From positions 310,001 to 374,000 of the forward strand of contig NZ_JABJXD010000001.1 in assembly GCF_019093865.1 (NCBI RefSeq): a stretch of DNA of 64,000 bases, in the 5' to 3' direction. Positions within the stretch are counted from its first letter, which is position 1, and every line of letters begins with the position of its first letter. Source of the DNA: Lentibacillus saliphilus. GTDB lineage: Bacteria > Bacillota > Bacilli > Bacillales > Amphibacillaceae. The notes below the pieces were generated by a model. That model was given only the letters and a program-made list of their open reading frames with translations. It ran no database searches and was not told the DNA's origin. The position numbers and the translations under genes were made by a program. Of this stretch, positions 1 to 10,249 are shown one piece after another.

Positions 1-1433
1 TTGCTCATACGTTTTTCAATAAAATCAAGCGTCTTATTTAGATGTTGTAAGTTTTTATGAGCGAGTTGCTTCATATCTGGCTGCATATTTTCAGCTATGT
101 CTCGTAACGGACGATGAGCAGAATCAACAGTCCGCTTAATTTCGTTAACAACATCCTTGATCGGAGGATTTTGCTGTGCTGCTAGCCAATTTATTTTTTG
201 CTCGCTTACACCGTTTGTAATTGCTTCTTGAGCGTTAATATGATGTTTGCGCAACAATCGTTCAATATGTCGGTTTACAAATGTATACGATTGACGTGGT
301 AAAACAGGCGGCATGGATAAATGACATGCAGCAAAAGCCGGCTTTAAGGCCGACCAGTAAGCCAACTCTCCTGGACCACCTAGAAATGCTAAAGTAGGAA
401 AGAGCCATTCCTGCATAAGCGGGCGACTAACAACATTATTGCTTAATCGTTCTGGTGAGAATTTGGCAACATTTAACAATTCTTCTGTCGTCAACTGTAT
501 ATCGCCCAATTTACTTGTCCACATAGAGGAGACAGGATCACGCATCAAAAGAGACCGTGTCTGGTCTTTATGATAAAACAAATGGCCATCAAATGGTGTT
601 GTATCTAACGTGAGCTCGTAACCTTTTTGCTTTAATTGTTCAACAGTTTCATGGACACCTTGAGCCACGGTAGGCTGATTATGGATCAACTGAATAAAAT
701 AATCTGATTCCAACTGACGTAGCGCTTTGTCTCCAGAATCCAATAAAATGACACCTGTATCTGGAAAAATACAATATATAATACGTGCAAAGAAATCAAC
801 ATACGACGTCGCATTCAATAAGCAATGTTCAATTGTACGATAAAGGTCTTTTGTATGCTCTGTTTCACTCATACATTCAAATAGATTATCAAGCCACTTT
901 TTTGCTAACCCTTGGTCAAGCGTAATATCAGATACCGGTGTTTTATCTTGTATGTACTGACCAATAGTCACTTTTTTCATTTCATTATCATTTGGCATGA
1001 AAATATGATTAATTTCCGCAAAATCGTGATCTTCACCCGCTATCCAAAAAACAGGTATGACAGGTACACTCTGTTTTTCCTCTTGATCCTTCGCAAATTG
1101 AATAACTGATATGATCTTATTAATTGTATATAAAGGCCCTGTTAATAGCCCTGCTTGTTGTCCAGCAATCACAACAACACTATCCTCATCTTTGAGCCTT
1201 TCAATATTGGACAAGGTCGCTTTTGGTGCACCCCATTTTGCATTCATCTCATAAAGCGTTTCAGACAATTGTATACGGGAATAGTCTCTACTTTGTAACG
1301 CTTTAAGTCTTTCACGATAAGTTGTGTCTTGAAATGGGTTGTATTGAAAATGGGACAAAATATCGTCTGTTTGTTTATAATAATCACTTAGAAATCTTTG
1401 ACTAGGCTCCAGCTGTATTGAATTGATCTCCAT
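1..1433 (-). CDS. bshC: Bacillithiol biosynthesis cysteine-adding enzyme BshC (partial, 3' end beyond window)
   Basis: About 477 residues read on the minus strand and run off the left edge, so the C-terminus is missing; the family is about 540 residues. BshC is the last step of bacillithiol synthesis, adding cysteine to glucosaminyl-malate in the cytoplasm. The N-terminus (MEINSIQLEPSQ), the VVIAGQQAGLLTGPLYTI block near residue 75 and IPVFWIAGEDHDFAEINH near residue 110 are characteristic of the family. The ATG at 1433 follows an AAGGAG box about 9 bases upstream. As in Bacillus subtilis (yllA), it sits beside the ylb genes, on the side that normally leads to mraZ. Recognition is by family motifs and neighbourhood. 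Confidence 0.93.
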   Translation of the reverse strand, partial: MEINSIQLEPSQRFLSDYYKQTDDILSHFQYNPFQDTTYRERLKALQSRDYSRIQLSETLYEMNAKWGAPKATLSNIERLKDEDSVVVIAGQQAGLLTGPLYTINKIISVIQFAKDQEEKQSVPVIPVFWIAGEDHDFAEINHIFMPNDNEMKKVTIGQYIQDKTPVSDITLDQGLAKKWLDNLFECMSETEHTKDLYRTIEHCLLNATSYVDFFARIIYCIFPDTGVILLDSGDKALRQLESDYFIQLIHNQPTVAQGVHETVEQLKQKGYELTLDTTPFDGHLFYHKDQTRSLLMRDPVSSMWTSKLGDIQLTTEELLNVAKFSPERLSNNVVSRPLMQEWLFPTLAFLGGPGELAYWSALKPAFAACHLSMPPVLPRQSYTFVNRHIERLLRKHHINAQEAITNGVSEQKINWLAAQQNPPIKDVVNEIKRTVDSAHRPLRDIAENMQPDMKQLAHKNLQHLNKTLDFIEKRMS

Positions 1434-1679
1434 CGATCACATACTCCTTTTACGTTAAGGTATTATGATATGTATTTTACATGATTCACTTCATAAATTT
1501 CATTTAATCTGTTTTACATTATTTATTAGGATATCGGAAACGTAAGCACAGACCTACGAAATATCCAGTAGCGATTTTTATTTTTCCTTTCAGAAGTGTG
1601 CCGACATTTAATTATAAGGGAAATTATACTATAATAAAAGATATACAAAAATAATAAATTTAAAACAAAGGGGGATTAT

Positions 1680-2153
1680 ATGAATCGCGTAAAGGTTGAA
1701 CAATTATTAATTAATTATAAGACGCTAGAACAATTCAAACGGTTCAGAGAGTATGGTAACCAAGAGCTTTCAATGCTTGAAGACTTGCAAAACAACATCG
1801 TGGAAAACAATAGTGAGTCACCTTTTTACGGGGTTTACTTCGGTGATACACTGGTGGCGAGAATGAGCTTGTACAAGATCTCAGCTAAATACGACGCTTA
1901 TTTTGACCCACCACAAGACTACCTTGAACTTTGGAAGCTAGAAGTTCTTCCCAATTTTCAAGGTAAAGGGTTTGGTCGAGCACTTGTAGATTATGCTAAA
2001 AGCTATCATCTACCGATTAAAACAAACCCACGCGTTAATTCAAAGGGATTTTGGGAAAAAATGGGCTTCATAAAGGCACATTACGATATGGAAAGAGATC
2101 TCAGTGAAAATCCTCTCATTTGGATGGTTGAAGGTGTTCAGGAGAAGAAATAA
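1680..2153 (+). CDS. ylbP: GNAT-family N-acetyltransferase YlbP
   Basis: A 157-residue protein with a GNAT fold: the acetyl-CoA loop appears as LEVLPNFQGKGFGRALVDYA (residues about 91-110), followed by the conserved NSKGFWEKMGF near the C-terminus. The substrate is unknown. The ATG at 1680 follows a GGGGGA-type ribosome site in AAAGGGGGATTAT. It lies divergently from bshC, as ylbP/ylbQ lie beside yllA in B. subtilis; ylbQ (panE) is not present here. Cytoplasmic; no membrane segment or signal peptide. Confidence 0.85.
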   Translation: MNRVKVEQLLINYKTLEQFKRFREYGNQELSMLEDLQNNIVENNSESPFYGVYFGDTLVARMSLYKISAKYDAYFDPPQDYLELWKLEVLPNFQGKGFGRALVDYAKSYHLPIKTNPRVNSKGFWEKMGFIKAHYDMERDLSENPLIWMVEGVQEKK

Positions 2154-2165
2154 AGATAGGTGAAC

Positions 2166-2563
2166 GAGGCTGGGACAAAAGAGGTTTAATTAAATGAAAA
2201 AAACGAACAATACCACCGCTCCGGTAATATACTACGGGACCGACAACTAGGACGGTTTAGTGTCGGCGTTGGTCACAGCACGTGACCGAACTTAGTCGAC
2301 CACGGGGTAACAGGAGGTTACTCGTTCGATGTTGGTGCAGGACGCACCGTATTTAATCGAACCCCCCCTCGGTGAGCCTCGGGCCAACCGGATGTTGGTC
2401 ATGAAGGCGTGGCGATTGTCGTCGCGGATTTAGCCTTCCATCCCCACGCACCGCGGGGTCTCGCCTAGGCCTTTGCTCCCACCGGAGTCTACGTATATTG
2501 CCTGAGCTAATTTTGAGCATTGTTCATCATCTCAGTTAAACTTTAAGTATGTCCCAGTCTCGC
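2166..2563. repeat. Intergenic repeat element, copy A (long form with structured insert)
   Basis: This stretch shares its ends with the reverse complement of 53593-53813 (copy B). Both begin GAGGCTGGGACAAAAGAGG, share CGAACAATAC-ACCGCTCCGG, and end GTTAAACTTTAAGT. The termini carry an imperfect inverted repeat, CTGGGAC and GTCCCAG. Copy A carries about 215 bases of GC-rich sequence (roughly 2236-2450) where copy B has about 45. That insert contains successive small hairpins: CCGAC...GTCGG, GGTCAC-AGCAC-GTGACC and GGTGC-AGGAC-GCACC. No open reading frame is evident. It fills the gap between ylbP and gerR. It looks like a miniature intergenic element of the kind dispersed in Bacillaceae genomes; its function is unknown. 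Confidence 0.75.
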
Positions 2564-2601
2564 TTAGTTATGGAAGAAAGATATATATTACGGACGTCAT
2601 A

Positions 2602-3087
2602 TTATTCGGTTTGACCGTCTGTCACCCATTCCCATAGTTTACCCATTTCTTTCCACGCTGCATCGTAACGATTGAGTTGTTGTTTTAATGCATCATTTTC
2701 CTCTTTTAGGCGCTCAATTAAGGCCTGTTCCTCTCCTTTGAATAAAGTTGATTGAAGCGAGACCCCTTTTTTCATGTTTTCTAGCATACGAATGGCCGTT
2801 TCAATCGGATCGATATCGCCCCACTCAAGTTGTTGCTCACCTTTAGAAAACTGCTCAGACAAGCCCGATTTCCGATCTTGTTTCGCCTGTTGTATGGCTT
2901 CTTCATAGTGCTTTCGTATTGTAGCATTCCACCGGAACCCACACGCTGCAGACGTACGGGATAATTGTTTTGCTACTTCCTTAAATGCTTCAAGCTGTGT
3001 TTTCCCTTCTCGAATATAGCGAAGCACTGTTTCGGCTAATATCATATCTTCATCTCTTGACCAGGCATCCTGCCGCGTTGCATTCAT
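2602..3087 (-). CDS. gerR: RsfA/YlbO-family sporulation transcription regulator (GerR-like)
   Basis: A 161-residue protein with an N-terminal Myb/SANT-like DNA-binding segment ([17 protein letters not shown], residues about 9-25, with [15 protein letters not shown] near 52-66) and a C-terminal coiled coil (residues about 118-150). In B. subtilis ylbO is gerR, a mother-cell regulator made under sigma-E; the paralogue RsfA acts in the forespore. Location beside rpmF and ylbN supports the YlbO assignment. ATG at 3087 follows AAGGAGTGATGGT. The spore role is known for the family and not shown by this sequence. Confidence 0.85.
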   Translation of the reverse strand: MNATRQDAWSRDEDMILAETVLRYIREGKTQLEAFKEVAKQLSRTSAACGFRWNATIRKHYEEAIQQAKQDRKSGLSEQFSKGEQQLEWGDIDPIETAIRMLENMKKGVSLQSTLFKGEEQALIERLKEENDALKQQLNRYDAAWKEMGKLWEWVTDGQTE

Positions 3088-3158
3088 ACCATCACTCCTT
3101 ATCTTTTGCTATCAATATATGCAATCGATAGGTGTGATAGAATAACTGTTTTTAGATC

Positions 3159-3938
3159 CTATTTTTCATTATATTTGTGTTTGTTCTTAAAAGCATGTAT
3201 CGCTTGTTTATGTCTCGCACTCCCCCAAAGGTCTGAACAAGCGCGTACATCTTCATCCATATGCGTTGATAACTCCGCCAAACAGAGTGACCGTTTATAT
3301 TGTTGTTTAAGCATGCGCATTTGGTCAATGGAGCGGTTTAAATAATCTTCCAACAAATGGGCAAAATCCCCTTGGACATTTTCGTCGTATATATGATGAA
3401 CCCATCCTTTTTGATGTAGCGCATCAACATCATAAACCGTTCCTTCCATAAGCCATTGATAGGCAAAGCTCGGATGGACTTTTTCATATAGTATCGTGCC
3501 TCCTCCCCAGCCGGGCGCAATACCGAGATTAGCTTGCACAAAGCCAAATTGCGTTTTTGATCGAGCGATGCGAACATCACACGCAGTTGCAAGCTCACAC
3601 CCTCCACCGACAGCATTACCATTCATCACACATATCGTTGGGACTGGAAATGAAACTATTTCATATAATACATCTTTCATCGCGGAAAGAAGTTTATAAG
3701 CTTCAGCCGATTCTAAATCACTATGTAATTGGGTTAGATCCCCACCCGCACAAAACGTTTTGTTTCCTGCACCAGTTATGACGAGACATTTGATAGGGTC
3801 ATCCTTCGCTCTCTTTAAGATAGACTTCAGCATAGCTGTCATATCGGCTGAGATTGCATTATGCTTCTTTGGGCGATTCAGTCGTATAACACCATATAAA
3901 CCATTAAATACATCATATTGAATTGGTGGTGCTTCCAT
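3159..3938 (-). CDS. Enoyl-CoA hydratase/isomerase (crotonase) family protein
   Basis: A 259-residue crotonase-fold protein: CoA-binding and oxyanion-hole segment CAGGDLTQL near residue 60, and the second oxyanion-hole motif NGNAVGGGCELATACDVRIA near residue 103. One glutamate of the usual catalytic pair is present (GGGCE); the second, normally in a QPE motif, is replaced (VQANLGIAPGWGGG), so a classical hydratase reaction is doubtful. The PGWGG motif recalls acyl-CoA decarboxylase-type members such as ECHDC1; this is tentative. I chose ATG 3938, which has AGGGAT six bases upstream; a longer in-frame reading to 3983 lacks a ribosome site. The gene intrudes between gerR and rpmF, which are closer together in B. 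subtilis. Confidence 0.8.
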   Translation of the reverse strand: MEAPPIQYDVFNGLYGVIRLNRPKKHNAISADMTAMLKSILKRAKDDPIKCLVITGAGNKTFCAGGDLTQLHSDLESAEAYKLLSAMKDVLYEIVSFPVPTICVMNGNAVGGGCELATACDVRIARSKTQFGFVQANLGIAPGWGGGTILYEKVHPSFAYQWLMEGTVYDVDALHQKGWVHHIYDENVQGDFAHLLEDYLNRSIDQMRMLKQQYKRSLCLAELSTHMDEDVRACSDLWGSARHKQAIHAFKNKHKYNEK

Positions 3939-4022
3939 TTTTATCCCTACTTTTGTCTTTTGATTTTGAAACATTGTGCACATCAGGAATAACTTAACGC
4001 TCTATAACATACACACCTTCAA

Positions 4023-4060
4023 AAAAACAGACCATTCAGCATTTGAATGATCTGTTTCTC
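4023..4060 (-). terminator. Rho-independent terminator after rpmF
   Basis: Read on the minus strand, AAACAGATCATTCA pairs with TGAATGGTCTGTTT around a short loop and runs into seven T residues. It lies just downstream of the rpmF stop and ends the ylbN-rpmF transcript before the crotonase gene. Confidence 0.8.
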
Positions 4061-4071
4061 TCATCTCTATA

Positions 4072-4245
4072 TTAGTTATTGACGACTTCTTTACCGTCAT
4101 AATGACCACATGCTTTGCACACATGGTGTGGTTTTGTGAGTTCACCACAGTTGGAGCATTCAACCATATTAGGTACATGTAGTTTTTTATGTGTACGGCG
4201 TTGGTTTTTTACCTTTTTTGAAGTTCTTCTTTTAGGTACTGCCAT
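4072..4245 (-). CDS. rpmF: 50S ribosomal protein L32 (zinc-binding C+ form)
   Basis: A 57-residue basic protein starting [19 protein letters not shown], diagnostic of bacterial L32. Two CxxC pairs (CSNC and CKAC) mark the zinc-containing form. ATG 4245 follows a strong AAGGAGG box. It is 38 bases downstream of the DUF177 gene, the standard pairing in bacteria, and shares its promoter. Confidence 0.97.
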   Translation of the reverse strand: MAVPKRRTSKKVKNQRRTHKKLHVPNMVECSNCGELTKPHHVCKACGHYDGKEVVNN

Positions 4246-4283
4246 GACTAACACCTCCTTAGTACGAAAACATATAAACTGTT

Positions 4284-4808
4284 TTATTCAGGCTTATCCT
4301 TAAAAAAGGATTGTAGCTTTTGCAATCGGGGATCCACTGTTTCCTCCAGTTTTTCCTCTGATACAAATGCCCAACCTTCTCCTTCTACGGGCACATTGTC
4401 TTCTGAATTCGCCTGATTAGAAAAGACTCGGAAAGGCACGTTCAATAAAATGATCTCCTTTATGATAGGAGCCAAATCCAATGTCTCGCCTTCCACAGGG
4501 TGAACGTCATTTTCAGCATCCTCTTCACTATAATACAAAGATGTTGAAAAGACTTCATTCGCCTTAATTTCGAATGGATAAACGACATCTGTCAATGTTC
4601 GGGCACATGGCAGAATCATTTCACCCTTTATATTAAAGGAAAAAACAATCTCGTCCCCCTGATAAGAGCAGGTGCCGTAAACACTCACAAAATCAATTTT
4701 TCTAATATCATTATCCATCGTCTGTAAGTCAGAGACATCGACTTTCTGATCAAACGTCATCGGTTCATTGAAAGCATTCTTCCTAATTTGACCCAATGTA
4801 AATTTCAC
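4284..4808 (-). CDS. ylbN: YceD/DUF177 family protein (YlbN)
   Basis: A 174-residue protein of the DUF177 family, almost always encoded directly upstream of rpmF and linked in other bacteria to 23S rRNA maturation or accumulation. The family core is seen as [20 protein letters not shown] (middle) and the acidic C-terminal [12 protein letters not shown], with a [11 protein letters not shown] tail. I chose GTG 4808 because GAGGTGAT lies at proper spacing; the ATG-like extension to 4829 overlaps that site. A good sigma-A promoter is only about 30 bases upstream. Confidence 0.88.
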   Translation of the reverse strand: MKFTLGQIRKNAFNEPMTFDQKVDVSDLQTMDNDIRKIDFVSVYGTCSYQGDEIVFSFNIKGEMILPCARTLTDVVYPFEIKANEVFSTSLYYSEEDAENDVHPVEGETLDLAPIIKEIILLNVPFRVFSNQANSEDNVPVEGEGWAFVSEEKLEETVDPRLQKLQSFFKDKPE

Positions 4809-4834
4809 TACGATCACCTCAGGCAACAAAGGTT

Positions 4835-4863
4835 ATTTTAAATTGTATTTGACGTTTTGTCAA
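4835..4863 (-). promoter_or_regulatory. Sigma-A promoter of the ylbN-rpmF operon
   Basis: On the minus strand TTGACA (4858-4863) and TAAAAT (4835-4840) are separated by 17 bases, a near-consensus sigma-A promoter. The predicted start, about 4828, gives a short leader of about 20 bases before GTG 4808. Confidence 0.75.
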
Positions 4864-4993
4864 CATTTTTTCTTTACATACAGCAATTTATTATCTAATA
4901 TGGTCAAAAGTTGGTTGGTCTATGATCACGGTGTGACATTTAATAATCGGATATCAACAATCCCATAAACAAATATTCCGAGTTAAGCCGTCA

Positions 4994-5022
4994 TTCTAAC
5001 ACAACTCAAAATTTGGTACAAT
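4994..5022 (+). promoter_or_regulatory. Putative sigma-A promoter of tmcAL (ylbM)
   Basis: TTCTAA (4994-4999) and TACAAT (5017-5022) are 17 bases apart, and the -10 is extended (TGGTACAAT). The -35 is weak. The start would fall about 20-25 bases before the ylbM ATG at 5052. Confidence 0.5.
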
Positions 5023-5051
5023 ATCATTAAATCGATACAGGAGTTGATTGA

Positions 5052-6278
5052 ATGCAAGCATGTGGTCTCGTTGTTGAATACAACCCTTTTCATAATGGGC
5101 ATGTCTATCACATTGAACAATCCAAAATAGAATCCGGTGCTGACTGTATCATCGCCGTTATGAGCGGTTCTTTTTTACAGCGTGGTGAACCAGCGATTAT
5201 TGATAAATTTCATAGAGCTCAAGCAGCACTTTCAGGTGGAGCGGACATCGTTTTAGAACTGCCCTACGTCTTTTCTGTGCAAGGTAGTTCTTATTTTGCG
5301 GATGGTGCTGTGCGCATATTACATGAGCTAGGTGTCGATACACTTTGTTTTGGAAGTGAATCAGGTGACATAAAAAAATTTGAACACGGCTACGAGCAAT
5401 TAAGTCATAATTTCACGGAATACCGTTCCGTATTAAAAGAAAGTTTAAGCGAGGGCATGTCATTTCCCACGGCAAGCAAACGGGCATACAAAAGTGTTGG
5501 ATTAGATTCAGAGCATATGGACCTAGCTAAACCAAATAATATACTTGGCTTTAGTTACGTTCGCTCAATTAGAGACCGCACATTACCAATTCGAAGTCTA
5601 ACCATTCAACGGACAAAAAGCAACTATCATGATCCCTCCATCGTTCATGATATCGCCAGTGCCACAAGTATAAGAAATGAGATCAAGCAGCATAAGTGTG
5701 TCACAACTGATGCCGCGCGTGCCCTACCAAATACAATGAGAGATATGCTGACATCTTATAAAGCCGTAGCTTCGATCTGGCATGATTGGGAGCACTATTT
5801 TCCCTATTTACATTATAAAGTGGTCACAATGACCCTGAGCGAACTCGCATGCATTCACGGTGTCGACGAGGGGCTTGAACATCGAATTAAAAAAACGGCG
5901 AAAACAGCTGAATCTTTTGAGGCTTGGATCACTGCGCTCAAAACGAAACGGTATACGCGGACGAGGCTACAACGCATGTTCGTCCATATCTTAACCGGAA
6001 CAACCAAAACGGATATGGCTCGTATGTCTGATCCGAACGCATCTTTACCTTATGTTCGCATACTGGGTATGACCAAAAATGGCCAAGCATATTTGAACAA
6101 GGTTAAGAAAACGATGCAGGTCCCGTTGATTACAAAGCTCTCGAATAGTGTTTGTGACATGCTCGCTCACGAAGAACGTGTATCCAATGTGTATTATAGC
6201 ATTTTACCGCCTGGGGCACGTAAGAGGCTTTTTAAGCAGGAATTAAGCGGTCCCGTTTTAATGAATGCCTCACACTAG
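5052..6278 (+). CDS. tmcAL: tRNA(Met) cytidine acetate ligase TmcAL (YlbM)
   Basis: A 408-residue cytoplasmic protein of the nucleotidyltransferase superfamily. TmcAL makes N4-acetylcytidine at the wobble position of elongator tRNA-Met using ATP and acetate. The N-terminus GLVVEYNPFHNGHVYHI carries the HxGH-type ATP motif (HNGH, residues 14-17). Downstream LPYVFSVQGSSYFADGAV and ANNILGFSYVRSI-like blocks match the family (here PNNILGFSYV). The length is close to the B. subtilis enzyme (about 415). ATG 5052 follows ACAGGAG. Divergent from ylbN-rpmF, as in B. subtilis. Confidence 0.92.
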   Translation: MQACGLVVEYNPFHNGHVYHIEQSKIESGADCIIAVMSGSFLQRGEPAIIDKFHRAQAALSGGADIVLELPYVFSVQGSSYFADGAVRILHELGVDTLCFGSESGDIKKFEHGYEQLSHNFTEYRSVLKESLSEGMSFPTASKRAYKSVGLDSEHMDLAKPNNILGFSYVRSIRDRTLPIRSLTIQRTKSNYHDPSIVHDIASATSIRNEIKQHKCVTTDAARALPNTMRDMLTSYKAVASIWHDWEHYFPYLHYKVVTMTLSELACIHGVDEGLEHRIKKTAKTAESFEAWITALKTKRYTRTRLQRMFVHILTGTTKTDMARMSDPNASLPYVRILGMTKNGQAYLNKVKKTMQVPLITKLSNSVCDMLAHEERVSNVYYSILPPGARKRLFKQELSGPVLMNASH

Positions 6279-6343
6279 CTGCTTGTTAATCCGGTATCAA
6301 GAGTTATCTGAACACACTTTGTTTTTCCGATGACAGCTCAGCT

Positions 6344-7369
6344 TTATGATGCAGGTGATTGTTTAGACAGATAGTCAAGGGCATCATTAAACGTGTCAAC
6401 AGGGACAATTTCCATATCAGTGCCGATTTCTGCAGCTTTTTTTACTGCTGCTTGATAATTGGAATCGGCATCTCCTTGTTCATTTGGTGCAAAGAAAATA
6501 TCGCAACCTTCTCGATCAGCAGCTACGACCTTCTTATCGACACCACCAATCCGGTACACATTGCCTTCATAATCAATTTGACCTGTCCCGGCAACTTGGT
6601 ACCCTTTTGTCACATCCTCCTCAGTAAGCTGATCATAAATTTCCAATGAAAACATAAGCCCTGCACTTGGGCCACCTATGCGCCCACTAGAGAACGTGAC
6701 TTTTGGATCTACTTCAACATGTCGATCTGTCACGAGACCCACACCAATACCAATTTTACCCTCTTGGTTTTCGTATTCTACAAGGGTAATCTGCTTCGTC
6801 ATCGTTGCTTCTTCACGCTTAATGACAAGCTCAATCGGGTCACCAGCATTCAACTGATCGACAATTTCAATCATATCTGCTGCCTTGTTAACATCTTGAC
6901 CATTAATTTGTATGATTTGGTCCCCTGATTCTAATACACCTTGTGCGGGCATTTGATCAAATATTTGAGCGACATAAACGCCATTATAATCAATTTGGAT
7001 ATTTGCGTTAGCGGCCTGATATGCAACAACCATAGATGCCTCTTGAGAATTTTCCATCATTTCCAATTGAGCATGCATGTACTCTTCTCGTGTTATATCA
7101 TCAGGGAAGACTTCAGCTAGGTCCCTAATTTCATGATGCGGCAAAACCATTGACAACAAATACTGAATCGGAGTTGCCTGACCGCCACTGACAGTGACAA
7201 GGTGCATATCACCGCTACTTTCATACCCATCCGCTACCTCTACGATCGGATTGAGAGCATCGGCGCCACCTGGTTTGTATATGTAATAAGGTAGCTTATA
7301 GCTTGATAGAAAAAATGCAATAACGATTACAGCTACCAGTCCAAATAAATGGCGTTTCGTCAATCTCAT
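6344..7369 (-). CDS. ylbL: Membrane-anchored PDZ/Lon-like serine protease YlbL
   Basis: A 341-residue protein: N-terminal membrane anchor (residues about 8-27), PDZ domain (about 125-205), then a Lon-type proteolytic domain with the Ser/Lys dyad visible as GGPSAG (near 234) and GGVDKKVVAA (near 277). In B. subtilis YlbL is a membrane protease that helps clear the cell-division inhibitor YneA after DNA damage, so a checkpoint-recovery role is likely. Start ATG 7369 has GGAAGGGG upstream. Convergent with tmcAL. Confidence 0.92.
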   Translation of the reverse strand: MRLTKRHLFGLVAVIVIAFFLSSYKLPYYIYKPGGADALNPIVEVADGYESSGDMHLVTVSGGQATPIQYLLSMVLPHHEIRDLAEVFPDDITREEYMHAQLEMMENSQEASMVVAYQAANANIQIDYNGVYVAQIFDQMPAQGVLESGDQIIQINGQDVNKAADMIEIVDQLNAGDPIELVIKREEATMTKQITLVEYENQEGKIGIGVGLVTDRHVEVDPKVTFSSGRIGGPSAGLMFSLEIYDQLTEEDVTKGYQVAGTGQIDYEGNVYRIGGVDKKVVAADREGCDIFFAPNEQGDADSNYQAAVKKAAEIGTDMEIVPVDTFNDALDYLSKQSPAS

Positions 7370-7562
7370 AATATGACCCCTTCCAATATTAAAAAATGTC
7401 TATAAGTACTATTCATATTTCCACCGTCTCCATGCGTATATTGATAAAAGACTTGTCCTCAATCTTGCAGCACAATAACGTTCACCTGAAAGCTAGCATT
7501 AGTTTACTATTTACACTGCAATAAGTACAGAACCAAGCTCATTTTATTAGGGGGCCTATAGT

Positions 7563-8765
7563 TTGAAACAAATAATGATGACCCTATTGCTTTCCACGTC
7601 AGCCTTATGTATGGCGTTGGCGTTAATTATTTATCCAGAACAATCTCTAGAAGCGAGTGTTCGTGGACTTAATATTTGGTGGGAGGTCGTATTCCCGTCA
7701 CTGCTACCTTTTTTTATTACGGCTGAATTGCTCATAGGGTTCGGTGTCGTCAAATTTATTGGCTCTCTGTTTGAGCCTATTATGCGCCCTCTTTTTAACG
7801 TACCAGGCTCAGGCAGTTTTGCCTGGTCCATGGGCATGGCCAGTGGATACCCATCAGGCGCAAAAATCACAGCTCGATTACGGGAAGAAAAGCAACTAAG
7901 TAAAACAGAAGCAGAACGCCTCGTGGCCTTTACAAACGCCTCTAGTCCATTGTTTATTTTCGGTGCTGTCGCTGTTGGATTTTTTCACGATCCTAACTTG
8001 GGTATATTACTCGCCCTAGCGCATTATATTGGTAACACACTTGTCGGATTGTGTATGCGGTATTATAAAAAAAGAGAGCAATCGGTTTCTGAAACGAAAC
8101 GCACACGACCTAACATAAAAAAGGCGTTCCAAAGTATGCACCGGACACGCCTTAACGACCCTCGTCCGTTAGGTGAAATTATTGGCGATTCTGTGTTACA
8201 TTCTATCCAAACACTCGTTATGGTCGGTGGATTTATCATTTTATTTTCAGTATTAACTAAGCTGCTCCACTTAATCGGTGTTTCATCGTTTATCGCCTAT
8301 AACATCCAATATTTATTTAAGCTCATGATGATGCCACCAGAATTATCATTACCATTTATATCTGGATTATTTGAAATCACCCTTGGGGCAAAGTTAATTT
8401 CACAGTTGTCAACGGATATGTTGTTGGCAAAAGTCATTGTCGTCAGCTTCATTCTCGGTTTTAATGGTTTTTCTGTTCAAGCACAAGTCGCAAGCATTCT
8501 CGCAAAAACAGACATAAGCTTTAAGCCTTATTTCTTTGCAAGAATTTTACATGGCGTGTTCAGCTCACTCTTAACTTTATTCCTTTATAAACCGATCTAC
8601 TTAAAGCAAAGCACCGAGCCTGAAGAAACGATGCTTGTCTTCCGTAATACATCTATTGATGCTTCAACTAACATCTTAGAATTAATGAGCCAATATGGAC
8701 CAGTTATGACATTAGGAAGCCTCTTCATCGCATTTATTATTCTTGCTCGTCGCAGTACTCGATAA
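7563..8765 (+). CDS. ylbJ: Sporulation integral membrane protein YlbJ
   Basis: A 400-residue polytopic membrane protein with nucleoside-recognition/gate-type repeats. The motif GMASGYPSGAKITARLRE (about residues 96-113) is typical of YlbJ. B. subtilis ylbJ belongs to the sigma-E regulon and is needed for spore cortex formation. Start is TTG 7563, preceded by GGGGG. Located between ylbL and coaD in the same order and orientation as in B. subtilis. Confidence 0.9.
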   Translation: MKQIMMTLLLSTSALCMALALIIYPEQSLEASVRGLNIWWEVVFPSLLPFFITAELLIGFGVVKFIGSLFEPIMRPLFNVPGSGSFAWSMGMASGYPSGAKITARLREEKQLSKTEAERLVAFTNASSPLFIFGAVAVGFFHDPNLGILLALAHYIGNTLVGLCMRYYKKREQSVSETKRTRPNIKKAFQSMHRTRLNDPRPLGEIIGDSVLHSIQTLVMVGGFIILFSVLTKLLHLIGVSSFIAYNIQYLFKLMMMPPELSLPFISGLFEITLGAKLISQLSTDMLLAKVIVVSFILGFNGFSVQAQVASILAKTDISFKPYFFARILHGVFSSLLTLFLYKPIYLKQSTEPEETMLVFRNTSIDASTNILELMSQYGPVMTLGSLFIAFIILARRSTR

Positions 8766-8924
8766 AGTGATGAAGAGGCTAGCAACATTAATTGCCCTGA
8801 AACGCATGATGATTTTTATGGATAGAAAGTGACGAAACAGTCTTCAAGTCCTTGTGGAGATTGACTAACATCACCAAAACTTAAAGCTCTATGTGCGATT
8901 CGTTGGCCTCTTATGTATAACCCA

Positions 8925-9984
<1,060 letters not shown>

Positions 9985-10218
9985 GTTTTCACCTCATTAT
10001 ATAGCCTGATCTTATCCTACCATAAAATATTAGTGTGTAAAACATGATAACTACCATGTATATTATTACACCCTTCGTCAATAATACTATACTGAAGCAG
10101 TCATAACATGCATTTGACTGTTTTAGAACACGGAGAAGACTTACACTTCCCCATAAGTTTTCTTCCGGTTTCTCCTCTCCCTTTGCTTTTTTGTTTTCTA
10201 TGGAGAAGACAAAAAAGG

Positions 10219-10249
10219 ACCTGCAGATCAGTGTCTGCAGGTTTTTTTA
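10219..10249. terminator. Bidirectional terminator at the end of ylbG
   Basis: ACCTGCAGA and TCTGCAGGT form a perfect 9-bp stem with a six-base loop, with T-runs on either side depending on strand. It overlaps the ylbG stop codon and separates the ylbDEFG cluster from rsmD-coaD. The rest of 9985-10218 shows no gene I can support. Confidence 0.8.

Noticed and set aside
3338-3622. 94-residue minus-strand frame inside the crotonase gene
   Set aside because: Out-of-frame shadow of a well-conserved gene.
10115-10170. 17-codon minus-strand frame MGKCKSSPCSKTVKCML
   Set aside because: Cysteine-rich and tempting, but too short and without a convincing ribosome site or promoter.
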